DNA from: Cyanobacteria bacterium SIG31
Lineage (GTDB): Bacteria > Cyanobacteriota > Vampirovibrionia > Gastranaerophilales > Gastranaerophilaceae
Reading direction: 5' to 3'
Assembly: GCA_015152465.1 (NCBI GenBank)
Contig: SUTX01000007.1
Span: forward strand, 17,355-81,354
DNA: 64,000 bases
How positions within the stretch are numbered: position 1 is the first letter of the stretch; every line of letters starts with the position of its first letter. Both the position numbers and the translations under genes were made by a program. Under the pieces are notes generated by a model. It worked only from the letters and a program-made list of their open reading frames with translations, did no database searches and was not told where the DNA came from. Shown piece by piece: positions 54,900 through 63,369 of the stretch.

Positions 54900-55562
54900 C
54901 TATTTTAAAAATATAGAAGTCTCTCTTTTAGCTAATTCAGAAAAATATTTTTGAAGCTCAGTTTCGTTAAATTCCATTTTTTGTGCCGTAGAATAATATT
55001 GATAATCTACTACATGTGGAACATTTTTTAACCACAAATTGCTGTTGTCGTTTACAGGTTTATAAGTGGCGTTTCCGTGTTCAATTCTTCTAACATTTTT
55101 AGGCGAACGAGTAAAAGCATAAGTCATTCTCTCTGGCATAGAATAGTATATTCCATTTATCATCTGACCAGCCTTATTTATTGTCATTTCTAAAGCTAAA
55201 AATGGTTCTTGTGGACAATCCCAGTTAGTTAGAGCTTTTAAATTATCGGCTATTTTTATATTAACAAAAGTTCCATTATTTCTAGTTTTATCTACAAGAA
55301 AACCTGCAACGCCATCTTTAAAATCAATTATTATAGGTTTAGAAAGCTTAGCTAAATCTGGCAATTTCTGAATATATGATACAATTTTGTCGTTCAATTT
55401 TTGAATGTTTGGGTTTTGGATATTTGCTTTTTTAAGCACAAGCGAAGCTTTAAAGCTCACATTTTGATTGGAAATTTGCGTGCTTCTAGCATGCTCGTTA
55501 TGATTTTGCGAGCTTTTTTGAAGAGAGTTATAGTTAAATGTCGGATATATCTTTATATTCAT
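54900..55562 (-). CDS. Unknown protein with N-terminal VSFK motif
   Basis: 220 residues. A 30-residue Asn/Gln/His/Ser-rich leader ends in NVSFKAS (about 34-40), again the shared motif. The rest is a globular alpha/beta domain with no recognised family; it includes IIIDFKDGVAGFLVDKTRNNGTFVNIKI and a YYSMPERMTYAFTRSPKNVRRIEHG segment. No hydrophobic signal peptide. Confidence 0.65.
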   Translation of the reverse strand: MNIKIYPTFNYNSLQKSSQNHNEHARSTQISNQNVSFKASLVLKKANIQNPNIQKLNDKIVSYIQKLPDLAKLSKPIIIDFKDGVAGFLVDKTRNNGTFVNIKIADNLKALTNWDCPQEPFLALEMTINKAGQMINGIYYSMPERMTYAFTRSPKNVRRIEHGNATYKPVNDNSNLWLKNVPHVVDYQYYSTAQKMEFNETELQKYFSELAKRETSIFLK

Positions 55563-55610
55563 AGACCTATATATTGTTAAAACTACTAAAAAAACTTTTT
55601 GCTAGAGAAC

Positions 55611-55639
55611 AAAAAAAGCCGAGACAATCGGCTTTTTTT
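55611..55639 (-). terminator. ftsZ terminator
   Basis: AAAGCCGA-GACAA-TCGGCTTT hairpin with T run just downstream of ftsZ. Confidence 0.85.
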
Positions 55640-55660
55640 GTTTTAGTTATTATCTTTAAG

Positions 55661-56851
55661 TTACTTTCTTAAGAAATCAGGAATTTGAATTTCAGAGAAA
55701 GAAGACATTGTAGGAGCCTTTGGAGCAGAAGTGCTATTGAAAGCTCCGCTGAAGAATTCAGCAGCACTGATTGAGCGACTTTCTACTTTTTCTTCAATAG
55801 GCATTTGTGAACGAAGCTCAAATCCTGTTGCAATAACAGTAATTTGGATTTCGCCTTGAATATTGTCATCAACAACAGCACCGATAATAACTCTTGCATC
55901 ATCAAGAACTGCATCATTAATGATGTTAGTTGCATCAGTTACTTCGTGTAATGTCATATCAGGTCCACCAGTAATGTTAACGATAACACCAGATGCACCG
56001 TTGATTGAAGTTTCAAGAAGTTGAGAATTGATAGCAATTTTAGCTGCTTCAATAGCTCTGCCTTCGCCTGTACCACGACCAATACCCATTAATGCTGAGC
56101 CTGAAGCTTGCATTACTGATTTAACGTCAGCAAAGTCAACGTTGATTAAACCAGGGATAGTGATAATATCAGAGATACCTTGAACACCTCTTAGAAGAAC
56201 TTCATCAACAACGATGAATGATTCTTGAAGAGATACTCTTCTATCTACAACGTCTAATAATTTATCGTTAGGAATAACAATTAAAGCATCAACAGCTTCT
56301 CTAAGTTTTTCTAAACCTTGTTGAGCTTGATTTTGTCTTCTCTTTCCTTCAAAAGAGAAAGGTTTTGTAACAACACCAATTGTTAGAATTCCTAAATCTT
56401 TAGCAATTTTAGCTACTATAGGAGCTGCACCAGTACCGGTTCCGCCACCCATACCAGCAGTAACGAAAACCATATCAGCGCCTTCAATTGCTTGTGTAAT
56501 TTCTTGTTGCGCTTCTTCAGCAGCCTTTTCACCAACTTGAGGTTCACCACCAGCACCAAGACCGTTAGTTAATTTTGCACCAAGTTGAATTTTATTCTTA
56601 CAAAGTGAAGTGTTTAAAATCTGTAAATCAGTGTTCATTAACCAGAATTCAACACCTGTTAAACCTGATTTAATCATTCTATTAACAGCGTTTCCGCCGC
56701 CGCCACCAACACCAATAACCTTTATTTTTGCAGGGCTAACACCAGGTGCAGGTTGAGTAACATTATCAGATGAAAGCATGCTGTACACCATATCTTGTGT
56801 GCTTGGAGTTTCATCTTTTCTTCCAAAAATATCTGGTCCTAAATTGTCCAC
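55661..56851 (-). CDS. ftsZ: Cell division protein FtsZ
   Basis: 396 residues from GTG 56851, with AGAGGAAAA 8 nt upstream. Tubulin-like GTPase that forms the Z ring. [13 protein letters not shown] (47-59), tubulin signature GGGTGTG (135-141) and T7-loop [11 protein letters not shown] are present. The C-terminal conserved peptide [10 protein letters not shown] is intact. ftsA/ftsQ are not upstream; the gene is followed by a terminator, so it is monocistronic or paired only with the upstream gene. Confidence 0.97.
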   Translation of the reverse strand: MDNLGPDIFGRKDETPSTQDMVYSMLSSDNVTQPAPGVSPAKIKVIGVGGGGGNAVNRMIKSGLTGVEFWLMNTDLQILNTSLCKNKIQLGAKLTNGLGAGGEPQVGEKAAEEAQQEITQAIEGADMVFVTAGMGGGTGTGAAPIVAKIAKDLGILTIGVVTKPFSFEGKRRQNQAQQGLEKLREAVDALIVIPNDKLLDVVDRRVSLQESFIVVDEVLLRGVQGISDIITIPGLINVDFADVKSVMQASGSALMGIGRGTGEGRAIEAAKIAINSQLLETSINGASGVIVNITGGPDMTLHEVTDATNIINDAVLDDARVIIGAVVDDNIQGEIQITVIATGFELRSQMPIEEKVESRSISAAEFFSGAFNSTSAPKAPTMSSFSEIQIPDFLRK

Positions 56852-57018
56852 GACTTTTCCTCTTTTTTCATAACTATACTAGTAACAACATATTAACATA
56901 CTATTTTAAATAGAAAAAATTGTAAAGTTTTTTCGGGTAAAATTTCATACAAAGTTAATATAAGTTTACATGATGAAACCATGTAACCATGAGCTTTTTG
57001 GGAGAATGAAGCATTGAC

Positions 57019-57765
57019 TTATTCTTTGTGGTCTTTAATAAAAGTAAGTAGTGCATCCATTTTTTGTTTAAGGATTTCATTTTCTTCTTTTAGTTTTGTA
57101 TTTTCGACCCTAATATCATAATTTTCTTTTTCAAGAGTTATTGAAGGTACTTCTTCTGGGTTTAAAGAAAATCTTTTTCCAGCTTCTTCTTTCATAAAAA
57201 TTATACTTTTTACGTCTAATTCTCTAACAAAACCCATTTGTACCATTAATTCAGCGATAAAAACGTGCTTTCCTGCATTATTCATTTCTTGTTGTTTGTT
57301 TAAAACTTCATCGAGCTGTTCAATAGTCATTTTACCTGCTCGAATAAAATATTCACCAGTTCTATATTTCCCAGCTATAAAACCTGCTATTGCAGCAACA
57401 AGTTTTGGAACATCTTTTGAGAAGAATCCTGATGTTTTGCAAAAAGTAAAGGCTTTTGAAACTTCTTCCATTGTGAAATTATTTTCAATAGCTATTTCAA
57501 TTAAAGACATTTTTTTTGAACAGCAATTTAAAAAAGAGTATATACTTTCGTCAAATTTTGATTCTTTTGTAAGTAATTCATTTTGTCCTAGTTCTGACAG
57601 TTCAGGATCGTATACATGAAAAAGCTCGCCCTCTTCTACGTCTAAAAATTCGTTACTTAAATATGTATTTAAATCTTTTGACAAGTTCAGAAAAATGGTT
57701 TGTTTAATCCATAAAGGAAAACCAAGCATTTTTTCCATAAAATCAACAAATAAGCTCTTACTCAC
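57019..57765 (-). CDS. Unknown protein with MshEN/GspE-N-like module
   Basis: 248 residues from GTG 57765 (GAGGAA upstream). Residues about 145-200 (RTGEYFIRAGKMTIEQLDEVLNKQQEMNNAGKHVFIAELMVQMGFVRELDVKSIIF) follow the pattern 'LGxxLVxxGxITxEQLxxALxxQ ... LGExLVxxGxVxxxDL' of type II/IV secretion ATPase N-domains, which can bind c-di-GMP. The N-terminal 130 residues are helical; the end is coiled coil (210-240). It may be a DUF4388-type signalling protein. It is upstream of ftsZ and divergent from the flaG operon. Confidence 0.65.
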   Translation of the reverse strand: MSKSLFVDFMEKMLGFPLWIKQTIFLNLSKDLNTYLSNEFLDVEEGELFHVYDPELSELGQNELLTKESKFDESIYSFLNCCSKKMSLIEIAIENNFTMEEVSKAFTFCKTSGFFSKDVPKLVAAIAGFIAGKYRTGEYFIRAGKMTIEQLDEVLNKQQEMNNAGKHVFIAELMVQMGFVRELDVKSIIFMKEEAGKRFSLNPEEVPSITLEKENYDIRVENTKLKEENEILKQKMDALLTFIKDHKE

Positions 57766-57862
57766 TCTATATTCCTCGCTATTTACCCTTTTTATATGAT
57801 GTCTATATGGACATTATAGCATAATATATAATAAGGAAACATTTGTAAAGGAAGCTTCATAT

Positions 57863-58312
57863 ATGGGCATGGATGGGTTATCAATGTCAAATACAGGGGC
57901 TCTAAAAGAGCCAACGTCAGCTGATCATGCGAGTCGTACTGAGCAGGTTATTCATTCTGATGCAACAAATGATCCTAAAATGGTACAAACTTTAAGCACA
58001 AATCGCCGAGTAAAAGAAAAAGAAGATGATGAAGAATCTTCTAAACAGAAACAACAGGAAAAACAAGAAGAAGACATTGAAGACAGCTATATTGAATCAG
58101 AACCAGAGTTTCAAGAAGAAGAGTTTCATATCGAGGATTTAGAAAATCCTAATAAAGATTTTTATGTAAAATTAAATGCAAAAGATGATATAATAGAATT
58201 ATATGATAGTGCAACAGATCGTTTGATTGAAACAATATCTGGCGGTGAGTTGCGAGAGCTTGTTAAAAAATTAAACATGGCTTCTGGTATTTTTGTTAAT
58301 AAGAAGGTGTAA
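57863..58312 (+). CDS. flaG: FlaG-like flagellar protein
   Basis: 149 residues. A disordered, Glu/Lys/Gln-rich N-terminal 90 residues, then a C-terminal domain (about 96-149: FYVKLNAKDDIIELYDSATDRLIETISGGELRELVKKLN ... GIFVNKKV) matching the FlaG pattern of a D-x-x-T-x-x-x-I-x-x-I strand pair and a final helix. FlaG affects filament length. The assignment is supported by fliS 4 nt downstream. AAGGAAG ribosome site. The N-terminal disordered half is longer than usual. Confidence 0.78.
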   Translation: MGMDGLSMSNTGALKEPTSADHASRTEQVIHSDATNDPKMVQTLSTNRRVKEKEDDEESSKQKQQEKQEEDIEDSYIESEPEFQEEEFHIEDLENPNKDFYVKLNAKDDIIELYDSATDRLIETISGGELRELVKKLNMASGIFVNKKV

Positions 58313-58315
58313 AAA

Positions 58316-58789
58316 GTGGTTAATCCTTATAATAAATACATAAAACAGTATCAAACAAATAATATCACGACTGCGACTCCAGAAAAGTTGATGATTATGT
58401 TGTTTGACGGAGCTATTCAATTCTTACAAAAAGCTAAAACTGCAATTGAAGAAAAAAATTTGCAAGAGCGAGCTCAAAATATTGACGGTGCAAGAAAAAT
58501 TATTAGAGAATTGATGCGTACTATTGATTTGGAAAATGGCAATGACGTATCTAAGCAATTATTTATGTTATATAACCGAATGGCAATGAAGCTTATAAAA
58601 GCAAATGTTTCCAAAAATGTTAATTTAATTGATGAAGTTATTCAAGACATGACCAATATAAGGTGGGGCTTTCAAAAAGCTATAGAAATACAAAGTGGGG
58701 TAACATCTGTTGATGAAGTCATGAAAGAATATAATCAAAACCAACAAAACAATATAGGTGAGGAAAATGCAGGACCAACAACAATTTGA
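58316..58789 (+). CDS. fliS: Flagellar export chaperone FliS
   Basis: 157 residues from GTG 58316 (GAAGGTG 6 nt upstream). NPYNKYIKQYQTNNITTATPEKLMIMLFDGAIQFL is the standard FliS start, followed by helices. FliS binds the flagellin C-terminus and prevents early assembly. The flagellin gene itself is not in the window. The Asn/Gln-rich tail overlaps the next gene. Confidence 0.95.
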   Translation: MVNPYNKYIKQYQTNNITTATPEKLMIMLFDGAIQFLQKAKTAIEEKNLQERAQNIDGARKIIRELMRTIDLENGNDVSKQLFMLYNRMAMKLIKANVSKNVNLIDEVIQDMTNIRWGFQKAIEIQSGVTSVDEVMKEYNQNQQNNIGEENAGPTTI

Positions 58790-59141
58790 ACAATTAATGC
58801 TTCAATATAATCAATTAAAAAATGGTGCAGAAGAAATAAAGAGAATGATTGAAATAGAAGATTTTGATAGCGCAATGACGATGCTGAAATCTAGAGAATC
58901 TCTTTTTTTAAGTTGTAAATGCATGCGAAAATATCTAGAGTTAACAGAAGAGCAAGAAAAAGAGTTAAACGTTCTTTTGGAAGAACTTAAATCTTTAGAA
59001 TTGAGTAATATAGAACTTCTTCAATCTGGTATGAAACAAGTTCAAATGGAATTAAAACGTTCTCAGCAAGCAGAAAAAATACAACAAGCGTATGATTTTG
59101 ATGAAAGCCAAAGAGGGAGTATTATTAACTACTCAGACTAG
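58767..59141 (+). CDS. fliT: FliT-like flagellar chaperone
   Basis: 124 residues from ATG 58767 with AGGTGAGG just upstream; a GTG at 58758 is an alternative. All-helical, Gln/Glu/Leu-rich, with FDSAMTMLKSRESLFLSCKCM matching the FliT pattern, a small chaperone that binds FliD and FliI. Position right after fliS, overlapping it by 23 nt, supports the call. Sequence similarity in FliT is low, so it is a tentative name. Confidence 0.7.
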   Translation: MQDQQQFEQLMLQYNQLKNGAEEIKRMIEIEDFDSAMTMLKSRESLFLSCKCMRKYLELTEEQEKELNVLLEELKSLELSNIELLQSGMKQVQMELKRSQQAEKIQQAYDFDESQRGSIINYSD

Positions 59142-59258
59142 CTAAAACTCTTTGTTTGTCAGTACTATAGCTATTTTGTCCTTTCGAGGATTCCTTTGTT
59201 TTGGGCTTATAAAATCGCTAAAACCCAGAGAGAATAATACTTTTCAAGAAAAAAGTGC

Positions 59259-59286
59259 TTGCATTATTGATTTTTACTTGTATAAT
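59259..59286 (+). promoter_or_regulatory. Promoter of the HU gene
   Basis: TTGCAT (59259-59264), 16-bp spacer, TATAAT (59281-59286). Confidence 0.75.
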
Positions 59287-59318
59287 AGTTCTTGTAGAAA
59301 TGAGAAAGGAGTTTTATC

Positions 59319-59597
59319 ATGAACAAAGAAGAATTAGTACAAGAAATTTCAAAAAAAGCTAAAGTTACTCAAAAAGAAGCTAACGAAGTTTTATCAGCTT
59401 TAATCGAAACAGTTTCTAAAACAGTTTCTAAAGGTAAAAAAGTTACTTTAGTTGGTTTTGGTACTTTTGAACCACGCAAGAGAGCTGCAAGAAATGGTAG
59501 AAACCCTCAAACTGGTAAAGAAATCAAAATCCCTGCTAAAACAGTTCCTGTTTTCTCAGCTGGTAAAAAATTCAAAGAAGTTGTTAACGGCAAATAG
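59319..59597 (+). CDS. hup: DNA-binding protein HU
   Basis: 92 residues, standard length. Histone-like dimer that bends DNA. MNKEELVQEISKKAKVTQKEA, GKKVTLVGFGTFEPRKRAARNGRNPQTGKEIKIPAKTVPVF contains the DNA-clamping arm with its Arg and Pro. AAAGGAG ribosome site and a good promoter; codon use is highly optimised, as for an abundant protein. Confidence 0.97.
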   Translation: MNKEELVQEISKKAKVTQKEANEVLSALIETVSKTVSKGKKVTLVGFGTFEPRKRAARNGRNPQTGKEIKIPAKTVPVFSAGKKFKEVVNGK

Positions 59598-59617
59598 TTA
59601 ATACTTTTTAAAAGTTT

Positions 59618-59657
59618 AAATAGGCGGTGAGTTGCATAGCGATTTACCGCCTATTTT
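59618..59657 (+). terminator. HU gene terminator
   Basis: AAATAGGCGGT ... ACCGCCTATTT hairpin followed by a T run. Confidence 0.85.
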
Positions 59658-59700
59658 ATTATTAAATGTAAACTTCTTGATTGTTTTTATATTTTTGCGT

Positions 59701-59706
59701 TATAAT
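59701..59706 (+). promoter_or_regulatory. -10 box of the tandem winged-helix regulator gene
   Basis: TATAAT, 9 nt before the ATG at 59716; the leader would be about 3 nt. No Shine-Dalgarno. Confidence 0.45.
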
Positions 59707-59715
59707 AAGCAGATA

Positions 59716-60774
59716 ATGGATATGGAAGTTAATAATCAGCATCACAAAATCACAGTGCCAGAGATGGCTCCTCATGTGCATGTTTTTTTAGCTGGAGAAA
59801 ATAAAGTTGATAAAATAGCAAAATGGTTAATTAACTGGATAACTTTATCTCTTGAGTGTGGAAAAATAAAGCCTTATGATTTAATGCCATCTAAAGCGGA
59901 TTTGGCTTGTCATATAGGTGTTAGTCAAGGTACAATACAAAATGCATTTAGGATAGTTGAAGATTTTGGTTATTTAGAGTCGAAACAAAGAGTAGGGACT
60001 CTTATTAAAGATTTTAGAAAAGAATCTGCTATTGAAAAGCTAACTTCTAAAAGGGAGTTGGCGGTTGAAATTCTAAAGAAATTTCTCAAAGAAAATGATT
60101 ATCAAGTTGGTGACAAGTTGCCTTCTACAAGAAATTTGGCAAAAATGATTGGCGTTAGTAGTGCCACTATAAGAATGGCTATAATAAATCTTGTATCAAA
60201 TGGTATATTGGATAAGTATGAGAATTCTTTTATATTATCAGAGGCAGAATTTGCTGTTGAGGTTGTTCAAGCAAGAACTCTTGTAGAAAAAGTTGCTCAA
60301 AGACTCAAACGTTATATTGAGAAAACTTATAAGGTAGGGGAAAAATTACCAGCAAATACTGCACTTGCTAAAAAATTTAAAGTAAGTGTAAAAACAATTC
60401 ATGATGCAGTTCGTCAATTATCTAAAGAGGGTTTGTTATATACTCGTCGTGGGAGATATGGAACGATTGTTCTTGACTATACAAAAGAAGTTTCTTCTGA
60501 ACTGTATGACTATGAAAAAGTTGAGCAAAAGATTAGGAATCATATAGCTTCTAATTGCCAGGTTGGAGATAAGCTGTTTTCAATAAAAGAATTTTCAGTA
60601 AAATTCAAAACAAGCGAGAAAACGGTTAAAAAGGCATTAGATAATTTAGCGGAAGACGGCTATTTGACGTTTTCAAGAGGACGCTATGGTGGGACTTTTG
60701 TTACAGATATTCCTCAAGCTTCTGGAGAAGCTTATAAATGGCTTGCAATTAGCAATGATTATATGGCAAATTAA
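59716..60774 (+). CDS. Regulator made of four tandem GntR-type winged helices
   Basis: 352 residues from ATG 59716; an upstream in-frame start (59632) lies in the HU terminator. Four homologous GntR-type winged-helix units at about 30-98, 112-175, 187-254 and 266-330. Each has a 'G-x-KLPS..LA..xxVS..TI..A...L...G.L' core; the third and fourth have an RGRYGT wing. No FCD, UTRA or aminotransferase effector domain. A single chain could thus act as a pseudo-tetramer on extended operators. Regulated genes and signal unknown. Confidence 0.85.
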   Translation: MDMEVNNQHHKITVPEMAPHVHVFLAGENKVDKIAKWLINWITLSLECGKIKPYDLMPSKADLACHIGVSQGTIQNAFRIVEDFGYLESKQRVGTLIKDFRKESAIEKLTSKRELAVEILKKFLKENDYQVGDKLPSTRNLAKMIGVSSATIRMAIINLVSNGILDKYENSFILSEAEFAVEVVQARTLVEKVAQRLKRYIEKTYKVGEKLPANTALAKKFKVSVKTIHDAVRQLSKEGLLYTRRGRYGTIVLDYTKEVSSELYDYEKVEQKIRNHIASNCQVGDKLFSIKEFSVKFKTSEKTVKKALDNLAEDGYLTFSRGRYGGTFVTDIPQASGEAYKWLAISNDYMAN

Positions 60775-60806
60775 TTTATGTAAAATCTCTAAAACCTGCG
60801 TAATAC

Positions 60807-60834
60807 TTGAAATTTAATATAATTATGATATTAT
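60807..60834 (+). promoter_or_regulatory. infC promoter
   Basis: TTGAAA (60807-60812), 16-bp spacer, TGA then TATTAT (60829-60834, extended -10). Start about 60841. Confidence 0.6.
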
Positions 60835-60868
60835 TATGAATGTAAAACTAATATAAGGAGACAAAATC

Positions 60869-61420
60869 ATAGCTAACGAAGAAAGAGGCATGAATAAAAA
60901 TGCCAGCAAGGACAAACCGCTCATAAATGAAAGAATTAGAGCAAAAGAAGTACGACTAATCGACGAAAATGGTGAAAATCACGGAATTGTACCAACAAGC
61001 CAAGCATTAAGAATGGCAGAAGAAGCAGATTTGGATTTGGTAGTAATTAGCCCAAATCAAGCTCCACCGGTAGCTAAGATTTTGAACTATGGTAAATATA
61101 AATACGAACTTGAGAAAAAAGCTAAAGAAGCTAAGAAAAAACAGCATGTTGTAGATATTAAAGAAGTGAAAGTTCGCTACAAAATTGATACTCATGATTA
61201 TGAAGTTCGTTTGAAAAATATTAGAAAATTTATTTCTCAAGGTAACAAGGTTAAGATTGTTGTTATGTTGAGAGGACGTGAAATGCAACATTCTCACTTA
61301 GCAGTTGAATTAGCTGAAAGATTTATTGCTGATTTGGCTAATGACCCTGTAACCGTAGAAAAGAAGCCTATGGTAGAAGGTAGAAATGTTACAGCATGGC
61401 TAGCACCGTCTTCAAATTAA
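60869..61420 (+). CDS. infC: Translation initiation factor IF-3, with a probable non-canonical start codon
   Basis: About 183 residues if started at ATA 60869. AAGGAG (60855-60860) is 8 nt before ATA and 5 nt before ATC 60866; the first in-frame ATG (60890) is 29 nt from it and has no SD. infC uses AUU-type start codons in many bacteria so that IF-3 represses its own synthesis. The protein shows INERIRAKEVRLIDENG and the two-domain layout with a Lys-rich linker (residues about 75-95); VVMLRGREMQHSHLA marks the C-terminal domain. rpmI/rplT do not follow; tRNA-Phe does. Confidence 0.93.
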   Translation: MANEERGMNKNASKDKPLINERIRAKEVRLIDENGENHGIVPTSQALRMAEEADLDLVVISPNQAPPVAKILNYGKYKYELEKKAKEAKKKQHVVDIKEVKVRYKIDTHDYEVRLKNIRKFISQGNKVKIVVMLRGREMQHSHLAVELAERFIADLANDPVTVEKKPMVEGRNVTAWLAPSSN

Positions 61421-61502
61421 TGAAAAAAATAACTTGATTAAAATTTTTGAGCAAGTATAATCAAATACAGCACTAAATGCTGAATGAAAATTGAAGAAAT
61501 TT

Positions 61503-61575
61503 GCCGCAATAGCTCAGTTGGTAGAGCAAGGGACTGAAAATCCCTGTGTCCTTGGTTCAATTCCGAGTTGCGGCA
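61503..61575 (+). tRNA. tRNA-Phe (anticodon GAA)
   Basis: 73 nt cloverleaf: acceptor GCCGCAA / TTGCGGC, D-arm with GTTGGTAGAGC, anticodon loop CTGAAAA giving GAA, T-arm with GGTTCAATTCC. CCA is not encoded. An integrase gene pointing toward it lies 220 bp downstream, so its 3' end is the likely integration site. Confidence 0.96.
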
Positions 61576-61589
61576 AATTTTTTTATAGA

Positions 61590-61613
61590 TATAGCAAGGG
61601 TTTCAGCCCTTGC
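61590..61613 (+). terminator. Hairpin terminator after tRNA-Phe
   Basis: AGCAAGGG-TTTCAG-CCCTTGCT followed by TTCTTTTTT. Confidence 0.8.
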
Positions 61614-61683
61614 TATTCTTTTTTCTGATAAAAAAAGAGCAAAAATATCAATTTTGAAAGAAAATTATTCTTGAACAAAAAAC

Positions 61684-61756
61684 ATTGGCTGAAATGCTTG
61701 AAAACAAAGGGTTTGAAGAATATTATAACAATTTGAATAAAATACTAAAAAAATGA
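61684..61756 (+). pseudogene. C-terminal fragment of a decayed coding sequence
   Basis: An in-frame stretch LAEMLENKGFEEYYNNLNKILKK with normal residue composition ends at TGA 61756, but an in-frame stop lies shortly upstream and no ribosome site is seen. It looks like the remains of a gene displaced by integration; a real micro-ORF is less likely. Confidence 0.35.
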
Positions 61757-61760
61757 TTAA

Positions 61761-61791
61761 CGCACACAATCCGCACACAGAACGCACACAG
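61761..61791. repeat. Three 11-bp direct repeats (CGCACACA), candidate integrase arm sites
   Basis: CGCACACA at 61761, 61772 and 61783, exactly one helical turn apart, G/C-rich in very AT-rich DNA, between the tRNA attachment site and the integrase stop. This is the position of arm-type binding sites for tyrosine recombinases. Confidence 0.65.
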
Positions 61792-61795
61792 TTTT

Positions 61796-62830
61796 TTAAA
61801 TTACTAATAGCTCTAAAGCCTTTTCTTTCTCGCTTGCAATCACACTTAGATACCTTTGAGTAGTAGAAATATTAGAATGTCCTAATAATTCTTGTATAAC
61901 TCTAAGGCTAGCTCCTTTTTCAAGTAGTCTAGTACCAAAAGTTCTTCTAAGGTCATGAAAATGTAAATCTTCAATACCAACTTTTTTACCAGCACTTCTG
62001 ATAGCTTTATCCATTCTTGTAAAAGGTTTTTTAGTCATAGGATTTATAAACAAATAATCTTCAGTATTTAGATAGTAAGGCAATAATAATTCAAATAATA
62101 AGCTATTTAAAGGCATAATAATAGTCTTTTTACCTTTGTTATCTATTTTATCAATAATGATACATTTTTTACTTAAATCAAACTGTTTTTTATGAAGTTT
62201 AAATACATTTGTTTTTCTAAATCCAGTATGCAATGCCGTAAGAATTATAATTTTATGTAAATTTGTTGGTAAATTTTCAAGAAATTCTTCTTGAACACTC
62301 TCTGGTAATATAGTTGTTCTAATATTATCTTCAACTAATTTTTCCACTTCACGACAAGGATTGTAATTAATAAAACCATTTTTAATCATAATATTATATG
62401 CACGTTTTAAAGAGCTATAATATCTATTAACAGTTGCATTTGAAAGAAGCTTTTTCTTTCTACCTTGATGTGTTTTTAATTCTATTTTCATTCCTTCAAC
62501 ATCAATTGGTTTTATTGATAGGATATTTTTCTTTATTCCAAAATAGTTTTTGAAAAATTCTGTATGAGTAATATCTTTTTCATAACTAGCTTTATTTGCC
62601 TTTGAGTAATCAAGATATTTTTTACACATAAAATCTACAGTATAAACTATTTCTTTTTCTTCTTTTTCTACTAATCCTAATTGTTCTTGTCGTATTCTAT
62701 ACCTAATACCATCTTCAAGAGCTAAAGCTTCTTTATGAGTTTTTGCACCATCACATAGTTTATGGTATCTAACGTCATTTACTTGTCCACGACAATACCA
62801 CTTGCCGTTTTTCTTTTGATAAACACTCAT
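61796..62830 (-). CDS. int: Tyrosine-type site-specific integrase
   Basis: 344 residues. An N-terminal arm-binding-like domain (1-55), a SAM-like core-binding domain (60-165) and the catalytic domain with R205 (TGFRKTNVF), H292 and R295 (LHFHDLRRTFG), H318 (LLGHSNISTTQ) and nucleophile Y327. It should integrate and, with the xis-like protein, excise the element at tRNA-Phe. Its stop is next to the CGCACACA repeats. ATG start with a GAAAGGAA-type ribosome site. Confidence 0.95.
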   Translation of the reverse strand: MSVYQKKNGKWYCRGQVNDVRYHKLCDGAKTHKEALALEDGIRYRIRQEQLGLVEKEEKEIVYTVDFMCKKYLDYSKANKASYEKDITHTEFFKNYFGIKKNILSIKPIDVEGMKIELKTHQGRKKKLLSNATVNRYYSSLKRAYNIMIKNGFINYNPCREVEKLVEDNIRTTILPESVQEEFLENLPTNLHKIIILTALHTGFRKTNVFKLHKKQFDLSKKCIIIDKIDNKGKKTIIMPLNSLLFELLLPYYLNTEDYLFINPMTKKPFTRMDKAIRSAGKKVGIEDLHFHDLRRTFGTRLLEKGASLRVIQELLGHSNISTTQRYLSVIASEKEKALELLVI

Positions 62831-62868
62831 TTTATATTCCTTTCTGCATAATTAAATAGAAAGGGAGT

Positions 62869-63057
62869 TTATAACTCCCCTTTGATAAACTTTTCTAGAA
62901 GTGGCTTTCTTACTCTAACTATGCCACCAATCCTAAAAACTAAATCTGGTGGTAATTGTTTCCTTCTAATCCAAGTTCTAACAGTACTTATTTGCGTTTT
63001 AAAAATTTTTGCAGTTTCTTCAATTGTCAATAAATTATCGTTATCTAAGGTAATCAT
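62869..63057 (-). CDS. Excisionase-like HTH protein
   Basis: 62 residues: LLTIEETAKIFKTQISTVRTWIRRKQLPPDLVFRIGGIVRVRKPLLEKFI is a MerR-type/excisionase (HTH_17) winged helix. Position directly before int and small size fit a recombination directionality factor or a transcription regulator. No effector region. Confidence 0.82.
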   Translation of the reverse strand: MITLDNDNLLTIEETAKIFKTQISTVRTWIRRKQLPPDLVFRIGGIVRVRKPLLEKFIKGEL

Positions 63058-63060
63058 TAT

Positions 63061-63369
63061 TTACCCTCCCACAACTTGAAGATCTTTGAATCGTTCTATC
63101 ATGCTTATAACTTTAGGAGATTGTTCTTTATTTGGAGCAAGAACATAATCTACCCAATAGACATTTGTTCCAAAACGATTTTTTCCATAGTGAGGATTAT
63201 TGACAATTTTTATATTCTTTTTTCTTAAATACCTAATTACACTTGGTAAATGGGTAAATCCATATTCTTTATTACATTCTTTATTGCTTATTTTTCCGTG
63301 TTTTATAAGATGTAATAATATAATATCTTCTTGCGACATATTTTTTTGTGAATAGATGTTTCCGTTCAT
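63061..63369 (-). CDS. Small winged-helix protein of the element
   Basis: 102 residues. QEDIILLHLIKHGKISNKECNKEYGFTHLPSVIRYLRKKN is a typical HTH half, followed by a positively charged wing (KNRFGTNVYWVDYVL). It resembles the small helix-turn-helix proteins (DUF-type) encoded near helicases of phages. GGAGAAG ribosome site. Start overlaps the dnaB-like stop (ATGA), so they are co-translated. Confidence 0.7.
   Translation of the reverse strand: MNGNIYSQKNMSQEDIILLHLIKHGKISNKECNKEYGFTHLPSVIRYLRKKNIKIVNNPHYGKNRFGTNVYWVDYVLAPNKEQSPKVISMIERFKDLQVVGG

Noticed and set aside
60835..60868. L20-type autoregulatory leader for infC
   Set aside because: The predicted leader is only about 28 nt, and rpmI/rplT do not follow.
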